From JAVBMJ01 sp031552535 (GTDB lineage Bacteria; Bacteroidota; Bacteroidia; Bacteroidales; Rikenellaceae): a stretch of 64,000 nt of DNA. Positions within the stretch are counted from its first letter, which is position 1. Every line of letters starts with the position of its first letter. This document shows, piece by piece, positions 1-8,982 of the stretch. The position numbers were made by a program, and so were the translations under genes. Location: positions 1-64,000 of the forward strand of contig JAVBMJ010000025.1 in assembly GCA_031552535.1 (NCBI GenBank), in the 5' to 3' direction. Under the pieces are notes generated by a model that saw nothing but the letters and a program-made list of their open reading frames with translations, had not been told where the DNA came from and searched no databases.

Positions 1-1163
1 AATTCGGCAAAAACCACCTCGGCGACCAGGACAAATTCCTGCCCACCAACCACGGTTTCGATGAATTTTTCGGCAACCTATATCACCTCAACGCCGAGGA
101 AGAGCCCGAAAATCCTGATTACCCGAAAGATCCGGCGTTCAAAAAACAATTCGGCCCCCGCGGAGTACTCCGCTCCACAGCCGATGGTAAAGTGGAAGAT
201 ACCGGCCCGTTGACCAGTAAGCGGATGGAGACTGTGGACGAGGAGTTTATGGCTGCCGCCAAAGACTTCATCACCCGCCAGACAAAAGCCGGCAAACCGT
301 TCTTCACATGGTTCAACTCGACCCGCATGCACGTCTACACCCACCTCAAACCAGCTTCAGACGGTAAAACAGGCCTCGGATTACAGGCGGACGGCATGAC
401 CGAACATGACGGCCAGGTAGGCGAACTGCTCAAGCTGCTCGACGACCTGGGTATAGCCGACAATACCATCGTGATCTATACTACCGACAACGGCGCCATG
501 AAGAACCAATGGCCAGACGGAGGTTCTTCGCCGTTCCGTTCGGAGAAGGATACCAACTGGGAGGGTGCCTACCGCGTACCGTGCCTCATCCGCTGGCCGG
601 GACACATCGCCCCCAATACCAACTACACAGGGCTTTTCTCAGCCGAAGACTGGCTGACTACCCTGGTCGCTGCAGCCGGTGGCGACGCCAACCTTCGTGA
701 AAATGCCACTAAGGGCGTTCAGGCCGGTTCGAAACACTTCAAGGTGCACCTCGACGGCTATAACCAGCTCGATTACCTCACCGGTAAAAGCAAAGAATCG
801 GTTCGGCCTGAATTCGTGTATTTCGACGACGACGGCAACCTGGTCGCATATCGCGACACCCGTTTCAAGTTCATCTTCTCGGCACAATATGCTACAGGAA
901 TGGCCGTTTGGCGCATGCCGCTGACCGTCCTGCGCGCTCCACTGGTGGTAGACCTGCTTTCAGATCCATACGAATATTCGATAGACGGATCGGCTAACTA
1001 CGAAGCATGGATGCTGAAGCGGACGTTCCTTGTGTTGCCTGCCGTGCAGAATGTAGGTAAATACCTGTTTACTTACAAGGATTTTCCTCCGCGCCAGCGT
1101 CCGGCCAGTTTCTCGATTGACCAATTGCTTGAGAAACTCGACGCCGCCACTGCAAGCAGATAA
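1..1163 (+). CDS. Sulfatase, family S1 (5' end outside window)
   Basis: The reading frame is open from base 3, so the N-terminus with the formylglycine site lies upstream of the window. The visible part starts at the sulfatase second signature (FGKNHLGD) and continues with HGFDEFFG, which is typical of arylsulfatase A-type enzymes. Further on, VIYTTDNGA and the following RSEKDTNWEGAYRVP supply the metal- and sulfate-binding part of the family fold. The protein ends with SR and TAA at 1161-1163. Such enzymes remove sulfate esters from glycans, usually in the periplasm. No SusC/D pair is visible beside it, so its substrate cannot be inferred. A strong hairpin directly downstream closes the transcript. 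Confidence 0.9.
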   Translation, partial: FGKNHLGDQDKFLPTNHGFDEFFGNLYHLNAEEEPENPDYPKDPAFKKQFGPRGVLRSTADGKVEDTGPLTSKRMETVDEEFMAAAKDFITRQTKAGKPFFTWFNSTRMHVYTHLKPASDGKTGLGLQADGMTEHDGQVGELLKLLDDLGIADNTIVIYTTDNGAMKNQWPDGGSSPFRSEKDTNWEGAYRVPCLIRWPGHIAPNTNYTGLFSAEDWLTTLVAAAGGDANLRENATKGVQAGSKHFKVHLDGYNQLDYLTGKSKESVRPEFVYFDDDGNLVAYRDTRFKFIFSAQYATGMAVWRMPLTVLRAPLVVDLLSDPYEYSIDGSANYEAWMLKRTFLVLPAVQNVGKYLFTYKDFPPRQRPASFSIDQLLEKLDAATASR

Positions 1164-1169
1164 CGCACC

Positions 1170-1214
1170 TTGGAGTCTGTCTGATTTTACTGAGGAAAAT
1201 CAGACAGACTCCAA
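1170..1214 (+). terminator. Intrinsic terminator after the sulfatase
   Basis: A perfect 19-bp stem (1170-1188 with 1196-1214) closes on a 7-base loop and is followed by a short T run. The stem contains GAGTCTGTCTGATTTT, which belongs to a palindrome family seen elsewhere in this window. Confidence 0.85.
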
Positions 1215-1291
1215 TACTGTTTTTAACCTGCGAGTTCCCGCTCCGGCAACCACTCGCGGAGCGAGCTCCCGTAATAAACACCAAAATAATT

Positions 1292-2284
1292 ATGAAAAGG
1301 CTATTACTGTATATCGCAGTTCTGTCCGTCGCCGCCTGCAACCCCGCGCAGAAGCAGCAACCGGTTGCGGCGACAGATCCGCTCCCGTCGTGGAATGAAG
1401 GGCAGAATAAAGACGCCATCGTAAAATTCGTCACCGAAGCTGTGGACCAGACCGGAACACGATTCATTCCGCAAGATGAACGTATTGCCGTATTCGACAA
1501 CGACGGAACCCTGTGGTGTGAGCAGCCGCTCTATTTCGAATTCATCTATTCGATAGTCGCAACACGGGAGATCGCAGCCAAAAACGCCGACCTGCAAAAA
1601 AAACCGGAACTGAAGGCGCTGGCCAGAGGCGACATGGACGTATTTATGAAGAGCGGTGAAAAGAGCATACTCGAAGCGTTCGCCATATCGCATACGGCTA
1701 TGAAACCGGAACAGTTCGATGCAATGGTCGAAACATGGATCGATACGGCCCGCCATGCGCGTTTCGGACAACCATACGTAAAGTTGACCTACAAACCTAT
1801 GGTGGAATTGCTGGTTTACCTGCGTGACAACGGATTCAAGACCTATATCGTATCCGGAGGCAGCTCGATATTCATGCGCAATTTCACGCAGTCGGCCTAC
1901 GGCATTCCCGCCGAGCAAGTCATCGGGACCATGTTCAAAGCACAGTTCGTCGAAGAGAGCCGCGAGGTGGTTCTTAAACCCGAGGTGTGGCACATGGACG
2001 ACAATGTGGGCAAGCCGGAAGCTATTTTCCAGATTATAGGGCGCAAGCCGGTGCTGGCATTCGGCAACTCAGATGGCGATCTGCAGATGCTTCAATGGAC
2101 ATCGACCAATCCCCTGCCCAACATGGCGCTGATATTGCACCACACCGATGCCGAACGCGAATATGCCTACGACCGCACATCGTCTATCGGCAAACTCGAC
2201 AAGGCGCTCGACGAAGGCAAAGCCCAGGGATGGGTGATCGTCGACATGAAGCAGGATTTCAAAACAGTATTCTCATTCCAATAA
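1292..2284 (+). CDS. HAD-superfamily phosphatase-like lipoprotein
   Basis: 330 aa. The N-terminus (KRLLLYIAVLSVAAC) is a lipoprotein signal with Cys as the lipidated residue, so the protein should be anchored in an envelope membrane. HAD motif I is clear (AVFDNDGTLW), motif II is IVSGGSS, and motif IV is FGNSDGDLQML, so the catalytic set appears complete. The closest architecture is the phosphoserine-phosphatase-like HAD group, which hydrolyses phosphate monoesters. The true substrate cannot be told from the sequence. It stands between the sulfatase terminator and the Bat operon, with a hairpin at 2297-2330 after it. The ATG at 1292 fits the signal peptide. Confidence 0.85.
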   Translation: MKRLLLYIAVLSVAACNPAQKQQPVAATDPLPSWNEGQNKDAIVKFVTEAVDQTGTRFIPQDERIAVFDNDGTLWCEQPLYFEFIYSIVATREIAAKNADLQKKPELKALARGDMDVFMKSGEKSILEAFAISHTAMKPEQFDAMVETWIDTARHARFGQPYVKLTYKPMVELLVYLRDNGFKTYIVSGGSSIFMRNFTQSAYGIPAEQVIGTMFKAQFVEESREVVLKPEVWHMDDNVGKPEAIFQIIGRKPVLAFGNSDGDLQMLQWTSTNPLPNMALILHHTDAEREYAYDRTSSIGKLDKALDEGKAQGWVIVDMKQDFKTVFSFQ

Positions 2285-2296
2285 TGTTTACTGAGC

Positions 2297-2330
2297 GCCA
2301 TGCCCGGGCCAGGTAAGCCTGCGGCATGGC
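2297..2330 (+). terminator. Hairpin between the HAD lipoprotein and moxR
   Basis: The 8-bp arms GCCATGCC (2297-2304) and GGCATGGC (2323-2330) enclose a GC-rich loop that can pair further. No T run follows, so it may be a weak terminator or a leader hairpin of the Bat operon. Confidence 0.4.
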
Positions 2331-2360
2331 CTACGGTAACGGTTCCATACAGATTCGACC

Positions 2361-3320
2361 ATGGCTAACCTCGAACAAATATTGGCGCTGAAAAAAAACA
2401 TCGGCGACAGCATCATAGGGCAGGACGATGTGATATCCAAGATCCTGATAGCCCTTCTCACCGACGGCAACGTATTGCTCGAAGGGCTTCCGGGACTTGC
2501 CAAAACACGGGCGGTAAAAAGCCTTGCGGCGAACCTCGACTGCAAACTCAACCGCATACAGTTCACCCCCGACCTGCTGCCGTCGGACATAACAGGCACA
2601 GAGGTATACCAGCCCGAAGGTGATGATAAATTCGTGTTCCAGCAGGGCCCCATATTCAGCAACCTGGTCCTTGCCGACGAAATAAACCGCGCACCGGCCA
2701 AAGTGCAATCGGCACTTCTGGAGGCAATGGAAGAGCGACAGGTATCGGTGGCGGGCAAAAGCTACCCGATGGAGCCGTTATTCATGGTTCTGGCGACGCA
2801 AAACCCGATAGAGCAGGAGGGAACCTACCCGCTGCCCGAAGCGCAACTCGACCGTTTCGTGATGAAAATCAAAATAGGCTACCCTTCGCCGGAGGAGGAG
2901 GCCCGGATCGTCGAACTGGTACGCAACGAAAGTAAAGGGGGCAAAAAGAAGAATAAGTCCACTGACCAGAAAGTCGTCTTCGGCGCACGCAAGGAGATCG
3001 GCGAGGTAGAGGTCAGTGATGCTGCAGCGAAATATATGGTCGACCTGGTGTCGGCTACACGTTATCCCGGTAAATTCAACAAGGACCTCGCCCGGTGGAT
3101 CAGCTACGGTGGTAGTCCGCGCGCTACCATTTCGCTTGACCGTTGTTCGAGGGTCGTGGCATGGATGGACGGAAGGAAAAGCGTCACACCCGACGACACA
3201 CGCTATATCGTGCACGACGTGTTGCGCCACCGTCTGGTACTGAGCTACGAGGCCAACGCAGACAAGGTCGATGCCGATGCCGTGATCGACACAATACTCA
3301 AAAACGTAGCCGTCATCTGA
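2361..3320 (+). CDS. moxR: MoxR-family AAA+ ATPase
   Basis: 319 aa. Walker A is GLPGLAKT (residues 42-49) and Walker B is LVLADEINRA. The ATQNPIEQEGTYPLPEAQLDRF stretch is the hallmark of MoxR ATPases. These act as chaperone-like ATPases that work with VWA-domain proteins, which fits the following genes. It is the first gene of a compact plus-strand operon running to 8864. A basic, low-complexity insert (GGKKKNKS, about residues 194-201) precedes the lid domain. The cytoplasmic location is inferred from the absence of signal or membrane segments. Confidence 0.93.
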   Translation: MANLEQILALKKNIGDSIIGQDDVISKILIALLTDGNVLLEGLPGLAKTRAVKSLAANLDCKLNRIQFTPDLLPSDITGTEVYQPEGDDKFVFQQGPIFSNLVLADEINRAPAKVQSALLEAMEERQVSVAGKSYPMEPLFMVLATQNPIEQEGTYPLPEAQLDRFVMKIKIGYPSPEEEARIVELVRNESKGGKKKNKSTDQKVVFGARKEIGEVEVSDAAAKYMVDLVSATRYPGKFNKDLARWISYGGSPRATISLDRCSRVVAWMDGRKSVTPDDTRYIVHDVLRHRLVLSYEANADKVDADAVIDTILKNVAVI

Positions 3321-3359
3321 CGGCACCTGTAGCACAATGCCGTTTAAATTTCGCCACAC

Positions 3360-4292
3360 ATGCAATCCCTGCCTTTGGAAGTAGCCACCTCGCTCGACGA
3401 CCTGATGCGTTTCGAGTATATGGCCGGTGCAGGCACACTATTGCCTGACAAGCCCATATATTCGATCCTCGCAGGCCGCCATGCGGCAAAGATGCGCGGG
3501 CGCGGGCTCGACTTCGAGGAGGTACGCCAATATGTGGCTGGCGACGATGTGCGCAACATCGACTGGCGGGTCACGGCACGTACCGGGAAAACCTTCTCGA
3601 AAGTCTTCAACGAAGAGAAGGAGCGTCCTACGTTCACCATCGTCGACCAGAGCACGGCTATGTTTTTCGGAAGCGTACGTTTCGTTAAATCGGTCACGGC
3701 GGCCCACCTGGCGGCGTTGTCGGCATTCTATACTATAAAACGCGGCGATAGGTTCGGAGGTTTGATATTCAATGAAGAAGGATACGACTATCAGGCTCCG
3801 AGCCGCAGTAAATCGTCGGTACAGCATTTCATGCAGTTGATCGTCAACCGCAATATATCGCTGCCCGGCCGCAAAACAACAGGTGCCGACACTGCATTGC
3901 TCAACGAAATGCTGGTCCGTGCAGGGATGTCGGTAACGCACGATTACGTTGTGACGCTGATAACAAATGCAATGATGCTCGACGACGACAGCCGCAAGTA
4001 TCTCCGCGACATGGCATGGCACAACAACGTGATAATAATACACGTCGAAGACCCTATGGACAGGATGCTGCCCGACGGAAAGATCGTACTCACCGACGGC
4101 GACCGCCAGATATTGTGGAATAACAGCAAGTCGGGCCGGGGAGGGAAATACCGCCAGGACTACGCGACACGCCTGGAAGCCGTAATCGAAGAGTTCAGGC
4201 GTTACCGTATACCCGTTTCGGTTGTCGACACCGTAACACCGGTAGAAGAGCAGATCGCCCTCCGTATGGGGCGCGATCTGAGGATTGTTTAA
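3360..4292 (+). CDS. DUF58 domain protein (Bat operon)
   Basis: 310 aa. It carries the DUF58 signature: GRGLDFEEVRQYVAGDD followed by VRNIDWRVTARTGK and FNEEKERP. DUF58 proteins have a von Willebrand A-like fold and almost always sit beside a MoxR ATPase, as here (39-nt gap). The protein is predicted to be soluble and probably links MoxR to the membrane VWA proteins BatA and BatB. No enzymatic motif is seen. The next ORF starts 16 nt after its stop if the ATG at 4309 is used. Confidence 0.92.
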   Translation: MQSLPLEVATSLDDLMRFEYMAGAGTLLPDKPIYSILAGRHAAKMRGRGLDFEEVRQYVAGDDVRNIDWRVTARTGKTFSKVFNEEKERPTFTIVDQSTAMFFGSVRFVKSVTAAHLAALSAFYTIKRGDRFGGLIFNEEGYDYQAPSRSKSSVQHFMQLIVNRNISLPGRKTTGADTALLNEMLVRAGMSVTHDYVVTLITNAMMLDDDSRKYLRDMAWHNNVIIIHVEDPMDRMLPDGKIVLTDGDRQILWNNSKSGRGGKYRQDYATRLEAVIEEFRRYRIPVSVVDTVTPVEEQIALRMGRDLRIV

Positions 4293-4308
4293 TAGTACGC
4301 CGACCACC

Positions 4309-4842
4309 ATGAACGACAGCATACCTTCGCTCGAAGCATTTATCGAACCCTCGCAGGTGCCCTTTACATTCGAGGCTCCCGGCTGGTTCGCCGTCGGGGC
4401 TATGTTACTGCTACTGGTGGCGGGATCGATATCATGGGCCATATACCACCATATACGAAACCGTTACCGGCGCCTGGCATTGAAGCGACTGCACACCATA
4501 GAGGAGAACATGTCCGCCACCGGAAAATACGCCGGCGCTTTGCTTGATGCCAACATGCTCCTAAAAGATATCTGCATCTCTCTCTATTCCGGGGACAGGT
4601 GTGCGGCATTGCGCGGAGAGGAGTGGATCCGAATGCTCAACACCACCGTAGAAAAAGAACTGTTCGATACCGTCGACGCACAGACAATCGCTTCGGTTTA
4701 CAACACAGACAAAGGCCCGGGGCGGGATGAAGCCACACGCTTCATCCGCAAAGCCGCCCGATGGATAGAAAAACATAAACACAAGATAAATTTTACAGCC
4801 AATCCAACCACCGCTACCGATGCTTCAGGAACTGGCAAATAA
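4309..4842 (+). CDS. DUF4381-like membrane protein of the Bat operon
   Basis: About 177 aa from the ATG at 4309. An in-frame TTG at 4285 would overlap the DUF58 gene and is less likely. A short N-terminal stretch precedes one transmembrane helix (WFAVGAMLLLLVAGSISWAI), followed by a basic segment (HHIRNRYRRLALKRL) and a cytoplasmic alpha-helical domain. This layout and the position between DUF58 and BatA match the DUF4381 family. It is probably a small membrane adaptor of the MoxR/Bat complex. Its stop is one base before the BatA ATG at 4844. Confidence 0.8.
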   Translation: MNDSIPSLEAFIEPSQVPFTFEAPGWFAVGAMLLLLVAGSISWAIYHHIRNRYRRLALKRLHTIEENMSATGKYAGALLDANMLLKDICISLYSGDRCAALRGEEWIRMLNTTVEKELFDTVDAQTIASVYNTDKGPGRDEATRFIRKAARWIEKHKHKINFTANPTTATDASGTGK

Positions 4843-4843
4843 C

Positions 4844-5827
4844 ATGCACTTCGAGATAGCCCACAAATGGGTTTTCCTGCTGCTGCCGCTGCCCTTGGTG
4901 GTATATTTATTGCTGCCCGCACTGCGCAAACGGCGGTCGGGGCTGATCGCACCATTTTTCGGGCGTTCGGTCGAAATATCGGGCGACCGCCCGCGCCGCA
5001 ACGCGTGGGTTTCGCGGCGCAACCTGGTTTCATGGATCACTATGGTGCTTTGTTGGATATGCCTCATTGCGGCGGTTTCGTCGCCGCAGTTGGTGGGCCA
5101 GCCGGGAAAGAAAACCCGCACGGTGCGCAGTTTCCTGATCGCAGCCGACATATCGTTCAGCATGGCGCAAACCGACTGGAGCGTCGACGGGCACAGGATG
5201 TCGCGCTGGGATGCCGTTAAGTACCTGATGAAAGATTTTGTAAAGGAGCGCAAAAGCGACCAGATAGGGCTTGAGATGTTCGCCACCCACGCCTACCTGC
5301 AGGCACCGCTGACGACCGACCTCGATGTAATAACCTGGCTGCTGGATCAAACCGAAGTCGGCATGGCCGGCCAGATGACCAGTATCGGTGAAGCTATAGC
5401 CTTCGGAATCAAAATATTCCGCAAAGATACGATAAAACAGCGCGTCATGCTGCTGCTGACCGACGGTGTCGACGGAGGTACCGATATTCTTCCGTTGGAC
5501 GCCGCCCAGGCCGCGAGACGCGACAGCATAAAGATATACACCCTCGGAATAGGCAACTCCACGAGTGGCGGATACGCTATCGACGAAAAATTGCTGACGG
5601 AGATAGCACAAACCACCGGCGGCCGTTACTTCCGCGCCGACAGCCAGAAAGACCTCGAAGGGGTGTACGAAGAACTGAACAAACTACAGCCTGTGGTCTA
5701 CGAGGAAGAGTCTTACCGGCCCATAGTGCTGCTTTACGTCTACCCACTGTCGGCAGCAATGGCCATGATATTGATATTCTCATTTTTCAGCGGCATAACA
5801 GGCTGGATCAGAAGCGTAAGACAATGA
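4844..5827 (+). CDS. batA: BatA: membrane VWA-domain protein
   Basis: About 327 aa from the ATG at 4844; an ATG at 4820 is also in frame and would overlap the previous gene. Transmembrane segments occur near the N-terminus (WVFLLLPLPLVVYLLLP and TMVLCWICLIAAVSS), with another at the C-terminus (IVLLYVYPLSAAMAMILIF). The VWA domain between them has an intact MIDAS DxSxS (D102, S104, S106 in DISFS) and the later LLLTDGVDGGTD. This is the classical BatA arrangement, with the VWA domain exposed to the periplasm. Bat proteins are linked to stress or aerotolerance in Bacteroides. The stop overlaps the start of the next gene (ATGA). Confidence 0.92.
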   Translation: MHFEIAHKWVFLLLPLPLVVYLLLPALRKRRSGLIAPFFGRSVEISGDRPRRNAWVSRRNLVSWITMVLCWICLIAAVSSPQLVGQPGKKTRTVRSFLIAADISFSMAQTDWSVDGHRMSRWDAVKYLMKDFVKERKSDQIGLEMFATHAYLQAPLTTDLDVITWLLDQTEVGMAGQMTSIGEAIAFGIKIFRKDTIKQRVMLLLTDGVDGGTDILPLDAAQAARRDSIKIYTLGIGNSTSGGYAIDEKLLTEIAQTTGGRYFRADSQKDLEGVYEELNKLQPVVYEEESYRPIVLLYVYPLSAAMAMILIFSFFSGITGWIRSVRQ

Positions 5828-7557
5828 AAGAGTTGCTCGACACATTCAGGTCGTTCGATCCGGCGGCGTTCCATTTCCTGCGTCCGCGGGCCCTGTGGCT
5901 TTTTGTGGCACTGGCAGTGATTACCGTTATTTTCATTATCGGCAACCGCGAACAGAGACGATGGAGAAAGATCATTCCCGAACACCTTCGCCCCTACATG
6001 TTCAGCCGCGGAAGTGTGGCTGCAATCGTTGCGCCGTTGGTGCTGCTGGCGTTGGGATTCGGGTTTATCGTATTGGCATTAGCCGGGCCGACGTGGAAAA
6101 AACGTGATATTCCAGGCGAAAAGATACCGTCGGTGGTGATGATCTCGCTCGATATGTCGCAGTCGATGCTTGCCGGCGATATCGCTCCATCGAGGTTGGA
6201 ACGCGCAAAACTGAAAATTTCCGACTTTGTCGACGCCAATCCGCGGGCACGCGTCGGATTGATAGCCTTTGCCGGGACCCCCCACACCGTACTGCCGTTT
6301 ACCTCCGATTACAGCATTGTGAAACATCATGCCAAGAGCCTGTATAATTGGGAAATGCCCGTGCAGGGAACCAATATGGTTCTCAACCTCGCGCTGATCG
6401 ACTCTATGATGGTTCGTGTAGATGCCCCCAGCGCCATACTGCTTATGACCGATGCGATAGACGGTGCGGAGGCGGCAGCCATATCCGACTTTGCAGCCAA
6501 TTCTATCCATCGTTTCGAGATATTGCTTTTCTCCACTCCCGCCGGAGCTGCCGTGCCCGGAGTGAAGGGAGTGGTTTCACGTCAGGACGAGTCGGTAGCG
6601 GCCAACCTGCGCCAAAATCCGAAGATAAGGATAACTCCTATAACACTCGATAAATCCGACGTGGAAGGGATCGCCAAACGGGTATCGGACAGCCTTATGT
6701 TCGTAAAGGATTCGAAGAAAGACGACAAGGATTGGGACGACGCGGGATGGCTGGCGTTGATACCGGCTGTGATAATTGCGTTGTTCTGGTTCCGCAAAGG
6801 CTGGGTCGTGCAGTGGTGCTGGTTGCTGTTGCTTGTCCCGTCGTTGGGCTCGTGCATCGACGGCCGGCACGCTTCGTGGTGGTATACCACCGATTACCGG
6901 GGCGATAGAGCGTACGGGAAGGGCGACTACAAAGTTGCCGCCGGCCTCTTCGACGATGTACCGCATAAAGCTGCGGCATATTACAAGGCCGGCGACTACC
7001 AGTCGGTAGTCGAACTGCTCGCCGGCGACACAACGGCTACAGGACGATACAACTACGGTCTGGCACTGGCGCAACTGGGATATTACGACGAAGCGATGGA
7101 GGCCTTCCGCGATGCCGGGGCAAAAGATCCGTCGCTGGCCCGGCGGGCGGACCATAATATAGACGCATCCAAATTGATGCAGGACCGGGCCCGTAGCGCC
7201 ATGCGGTTCAAACCCCACATAAACGCCATAGACTCGATACTTAAAAAGACAGAAAAGGGAGCCCTCAAGGAGCGAAAACCGTCGCCCGAAGACGAACAGC
7301 TTTCGTCGGATACCGAGGTCAAAAAATTACCCACATCGGGCGACCGTCTCAGCGACGAAGTAGCCAGCGACATACACAGGGCGCGCGAACAGAAATTCCC
7401 GCCAAAAAATTTCAAGTTGGGGGACCAGACCCCGCCCGATACAAGAATATTACTGCAAAAAACCAACGCCGATCCGGGCGAATTCCTGCACCGCAGGTTC
7501 GAGATACAGAAACAGAGGTATTATCCCGACGTAAAACAGGGCAAAGAGACATGGTAA
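5824..7557 (+). CDS. batB: BatB/BatC fusion: VWA domain plus TPR region
   Basis: 577 aa. Two N-terminal membrane helices (LWLFVALAVITVIFII and APLVLLALGFGFIVLALAG) precede a VWA domain with an intact MIDAS (D110 in DMSQSM) and LLMTDAIDG. A third helix follows at about residues 310-325 (GWLALIPAVIIALFWF), then a TPR-like segment (AYGKGDYKVAAGLF, YNYGLALAQLGYYDEAMEAF). The C-terminus is charged and low in complexity, as in BatC. In many Bacteroidetes BatB and BatC are separate genes; here they form one polypeptide. It overlaps batA by 4 nt and batD by 7 nt, so translation is probably coupled. Confidence 0.9.
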   Translation: MKELLDTFRSFDPAAFHFLRPRALWLFVALAVITVIFIIGNREQRRWRKIIPEHLRPYMFSRGSVAAIVAPLVLLALGFGFIVLALAGPTWKKRDIPGEKIPSVVMISLDMSQSMLAGDIAPSRLERAKLKISDFVDANPRARVGLIAFAGTPHTVLPFTSDYSIVKHHAKSLYNWEMPVQGTNMVLNLALIDSMMVRVDAPSAILLMTDAIDGAEAAAISDFAANSIHRFEILLFSTPAGAAVPGVKGVVSRQDESVAANLRQNPKIRITPITLDKSDVEGIAKRVSDSLMFVKDSKKDDKDWDDAGWLALIPAVIIALFWFRKGWVVQWCWLLLLVPSLGSCIDGRHASWWYTTDYRGDRAYGKGDYKVAAGLFDDVPHKAAAYYKAGDYQSVVELLAGDTTATGRYNYGLALAQLGYYDEAMEAFRDAGAKDPSLARRADHNIDASKLMQDRARSAMRFKPHINAIDSILKKTEKGALKERKPSPEDEQLSSDTEVKKLPTSGDRLSDEVASDIHRAREQKFPPKNFKLGDQTPPDTRILLQKTNADPGEFLHRRFEIQKQRYYPDVKQGKETW

Positions 7558-8864
7558 GCACACGGTTCATACGGTTTACGGCAACGCTGCTGGCAATGAT
7601 TCTCATCACGGGAACATTGCGCGGACAGGTGTCGGCCAGTGTATCGCTCAGCCGGACGTCGGTATACACGGGGCAGCCGTTCCGGGTGACGATAACGGTA
7701 TGGACCCGGACATGGTTCACCGCCCCGTTGCAGTTCGGCAATATGCAGATCCCCGGTTCGTTCATGGTACCCTTCGACGACCCGCAGCCCGGAATGTTCG
7801 CCATAGGTAAGACCCAGTATCCGGGCATACAGTTCTATTATATCGTCATACCCTACCAGACGGGCGAGTTCACCGTGCCGCCGCTGGAGATCACGGCACA
7901 GAGTCCGCCCGAAGGCAGCAGCACAGGCCGCAAAGTGGTTATCCACACCGGTGAACATAAATTCACAGTGCGCGATGTACCCTCCGGCCTCAAAGGCAGC
8001 GCCGCGTGGCTGGTGGCCAAGCACGTGACACTGACCGAGCGCTGGAGCCCCGCGCCTGAGAACCTGAAAACGGGCGACGTGCTCAAACGTACACTCACCA
8101 TCACGGCTTCGGGCACACTGCCGCAGTTCATACCCGACCTATCGCCGCAGGAAAAGGTGGATTGGGCATCGACATATCCCGACCCGGCAGTACTGCACGA
8201 CACGAAAGAGGGCGGCGACGTCGAGGGACGGTCGGTACAGACGATAACCTATCTGCTCGAAAAAGCGGGGGAATTCACGCTGCCCGCCATAGAGTTGTCG
8301 TATTGGAATCCGGTGACAGCCCGTGCGGGAAGGGCCACTGTAAAAGCACGCGAATTTACGGTGGCCGAGAACCCCGATCTGGGCATCCTGACGACCCTGC
8401 GCGACAGTCTCGATGCGGCAAATAAACCGGTGGCGAACCCGGACGCGAGAAAAAAACCGGTCACGATCTTCGGCCTTCGTCCCTGGCAGGCGGCGGGCTT
8501 GGTTGCCACGACAGTGGTGGCCGGATGGCTGCTGTTTTTATCCGGGCGGTTTGTCATCCGTAAAATCCGTGCGGCATGGCGCCGTTACCTGGCCGGCGAC
8601 CGGCATCTGTTCCGCAGGTTCATCCTCAGTGGCGACACACCGGGCGAAGTGCTGCCTGCGCTCTACCGATGGTGGGACAACAGGCCGCGGCGGTCCGCCT
8701 CGATAGCCGTTTCGTTCGAAACCGAAGGAGAAAAAGAGGCCTCACGATCTCTTAAAACATACCTCGAAAGCATTTACACCTCTCCTGCCAAACCAGAAAG
8801 TGCCTCGGAGATCAAAAAATTGCTGAAAAAAATACGCCCGCGGCAAAAGCGGAAAAGAGGATAA
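7551..8864 (+). CDS. batD: BatD-family protein
   Basis: 437 aa. It has a signal peptide (FTATLLAMILITGTLRGQ), beta-rich periplasmic domains starting with VSASVSLSRTSVYTGQPFRVTI, and YYIVIPYQTGEFTVPPLEI, which is typical of BatD. One transmembrane helix lies near residue 312 (AAGLVATTVVAGWLLFLSG), followed by a basic cytoplasmic tail. It is the last gene of the operon. The final eight or so codons (PRQKRKRG) and the stop are encoded inside a repeat remnant at 8838-8897, so the natural C-terminus may have been altered by that insertion. A strong hairpin follows. Confidence 0.9.
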   Translation: MVSTRFIRFTATLLAMILITGTLRGQVSASVSLSRTSVYTGQPFRVTITVWTRTWFTAPLQFGNMQIPGSFMVPFDDPQPGMFAIGKTQYPGIQFYYIVIPYQTGEFTVPPLEITAQSPPEGSSTGRKVVIHTGEHKFTVRDVPSGLKGSAAWLVAKHVTLTERWSPAPENLKTGDVLKRTLTITASGTLPQFIPDLSPQEKVDWASTYPDPAVLHDTKEGGDVEGRSVQTITYLLEKAGEFTLPAIELSYWNPVTARAGRATVKAREFTVAENPDLGILTTLRDSLDAANKPVANPDARKKPVTIFGLRPWQAAGLVATTVVAGWLLFLSGRFVIRKIRAAWRRYLAGDRHLFRRFILSGDTPGEVLPALYRWWDNRPRRSASIAVSFETEGEKEASRSLKTYLESIYTSPAKPESASEIKKLLKKIRPRQKRKRG

Positions 8865-8897
8865 AAGAACGAAATTAATAAATTCAAAACAGCTTCT
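8838..8897 (+). repeat. MITE-like element, right-end remnant (copy E)
   Basis: This 60-bp segment is nearly identical to the right end of the full copy at 25579-25741, from CCGCGG through GAACGA(G/A)ATTAATAAATTC to the terminal AAACAGCTTCT. No left end is seen. It overlaps the 3' end of batD. Confidence 0.8.
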
Positions 8898-8910
8898 TAG
8901 GCTCTGTTAA

Positions 8911-8959
8911 TAAACACCCGGTCCGGCCTCCCAGAGATGGAGGCCGGACCGAATGTTTA
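8911..8959. terminator. Bidirectional terminator between convergent genes
   Basis: A perfect 13-bp GC-rich stem (8919-8931 with 8939-8951) has outer arms TAAACA/TGTTTA (8911-8916 with 8954-8959). It lies between batD (+) and the minus-strand gene ending at 8983. Confidence 0.85.
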
Positions 8960-8982
8960 CGCATAGGCCGTGGCAGAGTTGA

